Shown here piece after piece: positions 6,831 through 11,450 of a stretch of DNA of 11,450 bases. Position 1 is the first letter of the stretch. The number at the start of each line of letters is the position of its first letter. Source of the DNA: Nitrospiraceae bacterium (GTDB taxonomy: Bacteria > Nitrospirota > Nitrospiria > Nitrospirales > Nitrospiraceae); contig JAICXS010000016.1 in the NCBI GenBank assembly GCA_025934615.1, positions 1 through 11,450 of the forward strand, read 5' to 3'. Below the pieces are notes generated by a model. That model was not told the origin of the DNA. It did no database searches and was given only the letters and a program-made list of their open reading frames with translations. The translations under genes were made by a program, and so were the position numbers.

Positions 6831-8043
6831 GTTGATTCTCCGTGGCTCGTGGACCGCCGTGCGCTATCGGCAGCCAAATCCGGAACGTGGTCCCAATTCC
6901 TACCTTGGATTCGACTTCGATACGTCCGTGATGTTTCTTCACAATTTCAGAACTGATGCTGAGTCCGAGGCCCGTGCCTTTTCCGACTTCCTTGGTGGTG
7001 AAAAATGTTTCGAATATCCGGGAGAGATTTTCGGGTGGAATCCCGCACCCTGTATCGCTGATCTCGATGACGACTTGCTCGTCTCGTCGTGCCGTCACGA
7101 TCCGAATCTCCCCATTCTGTTTAATGGCATGGCTCGCATTGACGAGCAGATTCATAAATACCTGATTTAATTCCTGCGGGTAACACAGGATTTCCGGAAT
7201 GTCTCCGTACTGTTCAATCACCTTCGCTTTATACTTCAATTCATAGGAGACGATTTTTAGCGTGGATTGCAGGCATCGATTGATATCCGCATCTTTCTGC
7301 GTTCCCTCACCGGTATGGGAAAATTCTTTGAGATTCAAGACAATGGCTCTGATTCGCTCCGCGCCATCTTGGGACTCTTGTAACAGAGACGGAAGTTCGT
7401 CAAGAATTTCCTCAAATTCCTCCTGCGCCTTGGTATCGTAAACGCCGGCGAGCGCTGCCTCCACCTCTGTCGACATGCTGCCCGCTTTGATCAATGTGGC
7501 AACCTTGTCATACTGTTCCACGATGCTCAAAAGTCCCCGGCCGTAATTGGAGATATGATTGAGGTTCAGAACAACAAAGCTCAATGGATTGTTAATCTCA
7601 TGGGCAATGCCAGCGGCTAATTGCCCGATTGAGGCCATTTTGTCGTTCTGCACGAGTTTAAGCCGGAGCTCGTTCTGCTCTTTTTCGGCTTTTTTGTATC
7701 CCGTGATATCGGCGCCATGGAAGTAGACCGTCTGTCCCCCCGGCACGCCATACGCACTCCACCCGAACCATCGATTCTGGATCTGACTCTCTAATCGCCG
7801 CGCCTGCGTGCCGGACTCAAGACATTGCCGCATAATCTCCAGAATATTGGTCGGGAGCATTTTCAGAATGTCTGTGTCAGCGAGAGCAAACTCTTTTTGC
7901 AATTCACGAGCAGCCAGATTGAGATAGCGAACATGACCCGATGCGTCGAGAACCAGAACGGGACTGGGGTTCAGATGGGTGAACGTGACGAGTTCCGGAT
8001 AGAGATCTTCAGGAGGCAAGCCAATCGTATGCACGTTCATCAC
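6805..8043 (-). CDS. Soluble PAS-domain sensor histidine kinase
   Basis: The 412-aa kinase has no transmembrane segment, so it senses a cytoplasmic signal. A PAS domain spans about 20-115 (ending Y-F-H-G-A-D-I-T-G-Y-K-K-A-E). It is followed by a coiled-coil linker and the dimerisation/phospho-acceptor helix with H148 in G-I-A-H-E-I-N-N-P-L. The catalytic ATPase domain covers about 280-395, with N-box N298/N302, G1 box D330-T-G-C-G-I-P, F-box F-E-T-F-F-T-T and G2 box G-K-G-T-G-L-G-L-S. A longer than usual segment (about 160-230) separates the H-box from the rest of the dimerisation helices. The first codon may be GTG (8043) or the adjacent ATG (8040), both after a weak AGGG. It lies 73 bp after the single-domain regulator and overlaps the HDOD gene by 26 bases. 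Confidence 0.92.
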   Translation of the reverse strand: MMNVHTIGLPPEDLYPELVTFTHLNPSPVLVLDASGHVRYLNLAARELQKEFALADTDILKMLPTNILEIMRQCLESGTQARRLESQIQNRWFGWSAYGVPGGQTVYFHGADITGYKKAEKEQNELRLKLVQNDKMASIGQLAAGIAHEINNPLSFVVLNLNHISNYGRGLLSIVEQYDKVATLIKAGSMSTEVEAALAGVYDTKAQEEFEEILDELPSLLQESQDGAERIRAIVLNLKEFSHTGEGTQKDADINRCLQSTLKIVSYELKYKAKVIEQYGDIPEILCYPQELNQVFMNLLVNASHAIKQNGEIRIVTARRDEQVVIEISDTGCGIPPENLSRIFETFFTTKEVGKGTGLGLSISSEIVKKHHGRIEVESKVGIGTTFRIWLPIAHGGPRATENQHAGGHRKL

Positions 8044-8116
8044 GCCCTGTGTTGCTGGCCACTGTGCCTTATCGAGGCTGAGCCGGTGGACTGCTGTGAG
8101 TGCCGATCAGAATCGA

Positions 8117-8509
8117 TCAGTGGTGAAACACGTGTTTTTCAACGCATTTCGCAACTGTTTTTACCAAGGCCGCCGGCTCAAACGGTTTTGCGAGATACGC
8201 CGATACACCGTTGGTCAGAAAATCCGAGGCGTCCTTGTACTGGGGATCACCGGTCAGCACAATGATCGGAACCGAAGGAAATTGCGATTTAAGATAGGCA
8301 ACGACTTCCTTGCCGCCCACTTTTGGCATATGGACGTCGCAAATAATGACATCCAGCCGAAGGGGGTTATCTCCGGATTGAACGGCAGCAATGCCTTTTT
8401 CCCCGTCCTCCGCTTCGATCACATCGTAGCCGGCTTTGGTCAGCGTCCGATGCACGGCCTTGCGGAGATTCTGTTCATCATCAACAACTAATACTCTGCC
8501 TGATGCCAT
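8117..8509 (-). CDS. Single-domain response regulator (CheY-like receiver)
   Basis: The 130-aa protein is a receiver domain only: acidic pair D10-D11, phospho-acceptor D58 in I-C-D-V-H-M-P, T86 in V-L-T-G-D, and K108 in A-K-P-F. With no output domain it should act by phosphorelay or direct binding, like CheY or Spo0F. The start is well set by AAGGAGG upstream of ATG. It is the first gene of the four-gene signalling cassette and the kinase follows after 73 bp, so it is a likely phospho-partner of that kinase. The second receiver at the end of the cassette offers a competing target. Confidence 0.92.
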   Translation of the reverse strand: MASGRVLVVDDEQNLRKAVHRTLTKAGYDVIEAEDGEKGIAAVQSGDNPLRLDVIICDVHMPKVGGKEVVAYLKSQFPSVPIIVLTGDPQYKDASDFLTNGVSAYLAKPFEPAALVKTVAKCVEKHVFHH

Positions 8510-8967
8510 GGTCTGCCTCCTTGTGTGTGCAGCAGCCGCACTGCGGCCATAAAAGCGTCTGTTGCGGTCAGAATAGGGTCGGCTGTATACGAGAACCTTA
8601 TCGGGAGAGGCGAGCGAAATCTTTAGGCCGCGCTGGGCAAGCCGAACCGGGATTGAGCTAATAGACGGTTTGCCTACTATTTGAAAATGCCGCCCAGGAA
8701 CATTTGTGTCGCAAAAGTGACTGTTCTTTCCTCAAAATCTTCTTCAGCCACAAGGCGGCTTTAGCATACAACAGATCCATTATACGGCCTGTTGTCCTAA
8801 TGAGTCGGCACATCGGAAGCCGCTGGCCCCCGCACCATTCCCATGCATGAATCCTCCCTCTCTTGAATCCCGACTTTTTTCCTGACGCCGGCTTGCGCAT
8901 TATTCCTATTTTCTACCTAGTCTTGTTAGGGTACATGGAATCAATGGAATTAAGAAGGAGGTGCGTC
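8510..8967. other. Divergent intergenic region with likely promoters
   Basis: This 458-bp region separates the minus-strand signalling cassette from the plus-strand lipoprotein gene and must contain promoters for both. Near the regulator start is a perfect 5-bp hairpin (GCCGC-ACT-GCGGC, 8535-8547), which would sit in the 5' leader just before the ribosome binding site. A perfect TATAAT occurs on the minus strand at 8779-8784. An 80-codon minus-strand frame (8658-8900) has no ribosome binding site and no recognisable protein, so I do not call it. Confidence 0.45.
8779..8784 (-). promoter_or_regulatory. Candidate -10 box for the signalling cassette
   Basis: A perfect TATAAT in GTATAATGG context on the minus strand. 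No good -35 hexamer lies 16-18 bp upstream. If used, it would give a leader of about 260 nt before the regulator gene. Confidence 0.25.
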
Positions 8968-9489
8968 ATGATTATTCCATCCCGTTTCACTATGGCCGCA
9001 CTGATACTCGTATTCGGATTACCGGGCTGTTCAAACGATATCTATCGTTCTCAAAGCGAATCTCTGCAAATCCATGCCTTGAAATTTCAAAGTTTTTTGC
9101 ATCGTGAGCAAGTTGATGCGGCGATGCATGAAAACCATGCCATTGAGCTGATTGGGTTGCAGTTAAAAAGCGGGCGGCTACCGGGCAGCGACACACTCAA
9201 GCCGGCCGATCTGGAACGACAGACGCGCCTCTTAGATGCCGTTCGAGAACAATCGGCAATCAATTGGGTAGCTCTCGCGCAATACTTCTCCAGCCGGCAA
9301 CAGTATGGGGCTGCCAGAGCGCTGTATCAACGAGTGATTCTGTCGTATGCGAAAGGAGGTGACCGCCTGTATGCCGAATATGCCAAACAAGCGCTGACCG
9401 ATATGGACATTTTGGTGATGGGGCACGGGGCACAAGATGTCCCTGTGAGCCCCGCTTTATCGGCGCTTCAAGACAATCGGCATCCTTAG
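8968..9489 (+). CDS. Putative outer-envelope lipoprotein of unknown function
   Basis: The 173-aa protein has a lipoprotein signal peptide: M-I-I-P-S-R-F then a hydrophobic stretch ending in a lipobox L18-P-G-C21, so Cys21 is predicted to be lipidated. The mature part is helical, rich in Gln, Ala and Leu, and soluble. The segment around 105-140 (A-L-A-Q-Y-F-S-S-R-Q-Q-Y-G-A-A-R-A-L-Y-Q) resembles a TPR-like helix pair. The ATG at 8968 is chosen over an earlier in-frame ATG at 8863 because AAGGAGGT lies six bases before it and the signal peptide then starts properly. The YtxH-family gene follows 95 bp later on the same strand. I do not recognise a named family. Confidence 0.8.
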   Translation: MIIPSRFTMAALILVFGLPGCSNDIYRSQSESLQIHALKFQSFLHREQVDAAMHENHAIELIGLQLKSGRLPGSDTLKPADLERQTRLLDAVREQSAINWVALAQYFSSRQQYGAARALYQRVILSYAKGGDRLYAEYAKQALTDMDILVMGHGAQDVPVSPALSALQDNRHP

Positions 9490-9584
9490 TAGGACGCGGG
9501 TCTGATTCTCCTTGTTCCAGTTGAGATTGATCCATAGACCAGGACAGGACCGTTCATTACAACAACCGTAAGGAGGAAAGCATC

Positions 9585-9899
9585 ATGGCAAATGAAATCA
9601 CTCATACGGACGAGGGATCGAAGCTTTCAGCATCAATCACTCTCTTTGTAGCCGGCGCAGCCGCGGGCGCCATCGCGGCATTACTCTTTGCCCCGCAGGC
9701 CGGGCGAGAGACTCGAAGGCAACTCAACGAATATGGAAAGCGAACAAGCGATACGATGAATCAATGGGCAACTGCGGCGTATGACCTCTTTACCGACCAC
9801 GACAAGCTCAACGCACGCTCGCGTCGGGAAGAGGCTACAAAGTCAAACGAACGCCATGACTTGGGAACCAAGTCACAAATGCATGCGTTCGTTCGTTAA
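9585..9899 (+). CDS. YtxH-family small membrane protein
   Basis: The 104-aa protein has the YtxH signature: one glycine/alanine-rich transmembrane helix (about residues 19-36) ending L-L-F-A-P-Q-A-G-R-E-T-R-R. A charged, helical cytoplasmic tail follows and is predicted to form an amphipathic or coiled region. YtxH proteins are common in stress-related loci of many bacteria, but their molecular role is not defined. AAGGAGG lies upstream of ATG with good spacing. The tail (about 75-104) is highly polar and likely disordered. It lies 95 bp after the lipoprotein gene and may be co-transcribed with it. A strong stem-loop follows its stop. Confidence 0.82.
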   Translation: MANEITHTDEGSKLSASITLFVAGAAAGAIAALLFAPQAGRETRRQLNEYGKRTSDTMNQWATAAYDLFTDHDKLNARSRREEATKSNERHDLGTKSQMHAFVR

Positions 9900-10203
9900 A
9901 TAGGCAGAATGGGCTACAGCTTAATTCTCATAACATGGCGGTGGCTCGTCTTGTTTCGCCACCGCCAGCCGCGAAAACACGAGTCAGGCATATAACTGCA
10001 CCGACTACTCGCCGCGTTGGAAACCGTGACGAGAGAGTTAAGTCCATCAGACGCTAGATGTGCGGCATGGAAGTTTGAACCATGTCGCTGACCGCGGAGA
10101 AATGTAAGCTCGCACACTCCTTCTCTCCTCTAACAGTGTTACGGCGTAGAATGCAGCGCTGTCCAGCAGGATAGTCTGGTAGTGGGCGGGATCGCGCCAA
10201 ACG
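9900..10203. other. Gene-free stretch between the YtxH gene and the tRNA fragment
   Basis: About 300 bp with no supportable gene. It contains the stem-loop listed separately and a short TAACA-G-TGTTA inverted repeat near 10131-10141. Short minus-strand reading frames here run through the tRNA fragment and are not credible proteins. Confidence 0.5.
9936..9967 (+). terminator. Strong GC stem-loop after the YtxH gene, possible terminator
   Basis: A perfect 10-bp stem, TGGCGGTGGC paired with GCCACCGCCA, encloses a 12-base loop, 36 bases after the YtxH stop. There is no T-run on either side. It may therefore be a 3'-end stabilising hairpin or a factor-dependent terminator rather than a classical intrinsic one. 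Confidence 0.45.
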
Positions 10204-10254
10204 TGGTGGTCCCAACGGGATTCGAACCCGTGTTTGAGCCTTGAGAGGGCAGAC
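10204..10254 (-). pseudogene. 3'-half fragment of a tRNA-Glu(CTC) gene, probable att site
   Basis: On the minus strand this has an intact T arm (ACGGG-TTCGAAT-CCCGT, 10215-10231), the 3' acceptor strand TGGGACC, discriminator A and encoded CCA (10204-10206). It also has an anticodon loop CTCTCAA whose positions 34-36 read CTC (Glu). Only three of five anticodon-stem pairs form. The expected 5' acceptor strand GGTCCCA and a D arm are absent from the sequence beyond 10254, so it is not a functional tRNA gene. A tRNA 3' half next to a recombinase gene is the usual scar of site-specific integration. The element side is at higher coordinates. Confidence 0.75.
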
Positions 10255-10332
10255 GATGATGAAGAGAATCAATGAGTTGCAGAAGCTGGCTGTCCAATGG
10301 CCTACATCGATTTACAATAAGTTACAAGCACG

Positions 10333-10348
10333 TGTCCTATATAGGACA
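10333..10348. promoter_or_regulatory. Perfect 16-bp palindrome, operator-like
   Basis: TGTCCTATATAGGACA is fully self-complementary. Size and symmetry suit a dimeric helix-turn-helix repressor, such as an Xre-type regulator or antitoxin. No such regulator gene is seen nearby. Confidence 0.5.
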
Positions 10349-10526
10349 GCGGATTCCACCCTTTTTTATCCGTTCCGCATCTATCTATCGCGCAGCGATT
10401 CTTCAAGCCGCTGTCGCCACGACGGCGCCGATATTTTTCCGAGGAGACGATACGGATTTTGCGGAGTGCTTCTCGCAGTTAAGTACTTAATCATTGGAAA
10501 AGTCGCTTGCCTTGCAAGCTAAAGAT

Positions 10527-10551
10527 AACTTCCGTGTGACGGCAGGAAGTT
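10527..10551 (-). terminator. Candidate terminator of the Rap1a/Tai-like gene
   Basis: AACTTCC and GGAAGTT form a perfect 7-bp stem with an 11-base loop. On the minus strand it begins directly after the TAG stop of the secreted-protein gene and is followed by ATCTTT. The position is ideal, but the T-run is weak. Confidence 0.45.
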
Positions 10552-10896
10552 CTATCTCAGACAAGTAGGTATGAATGCACGATAGACTAAAACGGACATT
10601 GGTCTGTGCCATTCTTCAGGATTGTTCTCCATGTATGTGTTTACAATGGCGTTCATTTGCCGAAAGGTCATCTCTTTAGTGCATTCTATAATCTCCTTTT
10701 GGGCGTCGTGAACCACATCTACGCCTGTTGGTATGTCTAAATTAATGACACTAAATTTAAATCCGTCTAGTACACCAGCGACATAAACTGTCTTCGTGGT
10801 GTCATCCCATTTTCCCCAGTCGTTGCCTGTATACGCGAGGCAAGTGACTGGACACCATAGCGTCAGAAGAATGATTCCAAGGACAAGGCTTTTCAT
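10552..10896 (-). CDS. Small secreted Rap1a/Tai-like protein
   Basis: The 114-aa protein has a clear signal peptide (M-K-S-L-V-L-G-I-I-L-L-T-L-W, cleavage probably after L-A near residue 21). The mature domain runs V-A-G-V-L-D-G-F, then an I-I-E-C-T segment, then Q-M-N-A-I-V-N-T-Y-M-E-N-N-P-E-E-W-H-R-P, and ends F-I-P-T-C. This order resembles the Rap1a/Tai family (D-G-F, Cys, helix, N-P-E-x-x-H, C-terminal Cys), known from periplasmic immunity proteins to type VI effectors. The two mature cysteines would pair in the periplasm. Many family members are not proven immunity proteins, and no effector gene is visible here. The region is AT-richer than the flanking chromosome, which suggests transfer. 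The ribosome binding site is weak. Family is moderately sure; role is unknown. Confidence 0.7.
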   Translation of the reverse strand: MKSLVLGIILLTLWCPVTCLAYTGNDWGKWDDTTKTVYVAGVLDGFKFSVINLDIPTGVDVVHDAQKEIIECTKEMTFRQMNAIVNTYMENNPEEWHRPMSVLVYRAFIPTCLR

Positions 10897-10995
10897 TTGT
10901 TCTGCCCAGATTCAGTGTGGAAGCCGTTATAGTACGTGTCAACTAGACGGGTGAGTCAATCACTGATCCCCGCTAGCCGTAGTGTTATTCTTTAT

Positions 10996-11025
10996 TACTT
11001 ATGATATAGCCCAATATCATAAGTA
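10996..11025. repeat. Perfect 12-6-12 inverted repeat upstream of the recombinase gene
   Basis: TACTTATGATAT (10996-11007) and its exact reverse complement (11014-11025) flank a 6-base AGCCCA centre. Arm length and 6-base spacing match core recombination sites of tyrosine recombinases. It ends 23 bp before the recombinase start, so it may be the recombinase's own crossover site. It could instead be an operator or transcript hairpin. Confidence 0.6.
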
Positions 11026-11048
11026 CCGATGCGCCCCATGGATCACCC

Positions 11049-11450
11049 ATGACCACCAGAGCCGTGAACTGGGAGCCCCTACGCCGCCAAGTCGTGGCAC
11101 AAGGCGCGTCCCCTCAGACTCGCCGGGCGTACGCCACGGTGCTGAAGCAATTCTTGACATGGCTGCACACCCACCGCCGAACGCAACTGAGTAAAGAGGC
11201 CGTGCTCAGCTACCGCAATGCCTTGATCGCGCGCAAAGCTGCAGCCGCCACGGTGGCTCAACATCTCAATGTGATTCGCCAACTGGCGATGGCCGCCGCA
11301 GAAGTCAAGCGGATCCATCCGTTTATTGCGACCCAAATCCAGAAGATTAAGAACCCGCCGGCTTCGCCGAAGCGCAAACTCACGTGGCTCGAAGCCTCCC
11401 CGGCTAGGGCCTTGCTTGCCATCCCAAACATCACGACGCTCCGCGGGAAA
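11049..11450 (+). CDS. Tyrosine recombinase/integrase, N-terminal part, cut by window end
   Basis: An open frame of 134 codons runs to the window edge with no stop. The N-terminal part reads as a SAM-like core-binding domain: S-P-Q-T-R-R-A-Y-A-T-V-L-K-Q-F-L-T-W-L near residues 21-39, then a Y-R-N-A-L helix and T-V-A-Q-H-L-N-V-I-R-Q-L-A-M-A-A-A (about 74-90), as in XerC/D and integron- or phage-type integrases. The last residues (L-T-W-L-E-A...A-R-A-L-L-A-I-P-N...L-R-G-K) are the usual entry into the catalytic domain. The catalytic R-H-R-Y residues lie beyond the window. The ATG at 11049 has no good ribosome binding site; an earlier in-frame ATG at 11001 meets a stop after two codons. It follows the 12-6-12 inverted repeat and is probably the element's mobility gene. 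Confidence 0.85.
   Translation, partial: MTTRAVNWEPLRRQVVAQGASPQTRRAYATVLKQFLTWLHTHRRTQLSKEAVLSYRNALIARKAAAATVAQHLNVIRQLAMAAAEVKRIHPFIATQIQKIKNPPASPKRKLTWLEASPARALLAIPNITTLRGK

Larger units (their letters stand above)
10255..10551. other. Non-coding, palindrome-rich stretch inside the putative element
   Basis: About 300 bp with no convincing gene; plus-strand frames of 72-93 codons overlap each other and show no known family. It carries a perfect 16-bp palindrome (10333-10348), a perfect 12-bp palindrome TTAAGTACTTAA (10479-10490) and a 6-bp hairpin GCTTGC-CTT-GCAAGC (10505-10519). It may be regulatory DNA or decayed coding sequence. Confidence 0.4.

Noticed and set aside
8658..8900. 80-codon minus-strand frame in the divergent promoter region
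   Set aside because: There is no ribosome binding site and no recognisable family, and it covers the expected promoter region.
10204..10254. Complete functional tRNA gene
   Set aside because: The 5' acceptor strand GGTCCCA and D arm are missing and the anticodon stem has two mismatches, so only a 3' fragment is supported.
10054..10272. 72-codon minus-strand frame with T-R-V-R-I-P-L-G-P-P
   Set aside because: That peptide is the well-known false translation of a tRNA T arm and acceptor; the frame runs through the tRNA-Glu fragment.
10241..10522. 93-codon plus-strand frame starting in the tRNA fragment
   Set aside because: It starts inside the tRNA remnant, crosses a perfect palindrome and overlaps a competing frame. 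The early part is plausible as protein but nothing supports a real gene.
1..11450. CRISPR array or tandem repeat cluster
   Set aside because: No regularly spaced direct repeats were seen anywhere in the window.

Overview
The window looks like chromosomal DNA of a Nitrospira-type bacterium. This is inferred from its moderately high GC, strong AAGGAGG-type ribosome binding sites and an unusual gene mix: a pyruvoyl-dependent arginine decarboxylase, a bacterial deoxyhypusine-synthase homologue, a YtxH protein and HDOD/two-component signalling genes. No 16S or other taxonomic marker is present, so the assignment is tentative.

Region 1 (45-4723, minus strand) is a co-oriented run of six genes. Transcription order is: deoxyhypusine synthase-like enzyme, small GGQ release-factor-like protein, secreted DsbA-like thiol oxidoreductase, 88-aa zinc-ribbon protein, aldehyde dehydrogenase and, after a 191-bp gap, pyruvoyl-dependent arginine decarboxylase. 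The first five are separated by only 8-40 bp. The decarboxylase makes agmatine and the deoxyhypusine-synthase fold handles spermidine or putrescine-type amines, so the two ends of the cluster suggest an alternative polyamine pathway. The middle genes concern translation rescue and extracytoplasmic redox.

Region 2 (5038-8509, minus strand) is a signalling cassette: single-domain response regulator, soluble PAS histidine kinase, HDOD protein, and a receiver protein with a PAS-like C-terminal half. The last three overlap at their ends, which implies translational coupling. No gene has a DNA-binding output domain, so the output is probably protein-protein. A bulged hairpin (4975-5000) may end this operon.

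Region 3 (8968-9899, plus strand) has two small envelope genes, a lipoprotein and a YtxH-family protein, each with a near-perfect Shine-Dalgarno sequence. A strong stem-loop follows.

Region 4 (about 10204-11450) looks like the edge of an integrated element. A 3'-half fragment of a tRNA-Glu(CTC) gene lies at its border. Inside are a palindrome-rich non-coding stretch, an AT-richer gene for a secreted Rap1a/Tai-like protein, a perfect 12-6-12 inverted repeat and, 23 bp beyond it, the N-terminal part of a tyrosine recombinase gene that runs off the window. The geometry predicts an intact tRNA-Glu gene at the far end of the element, outside this window.
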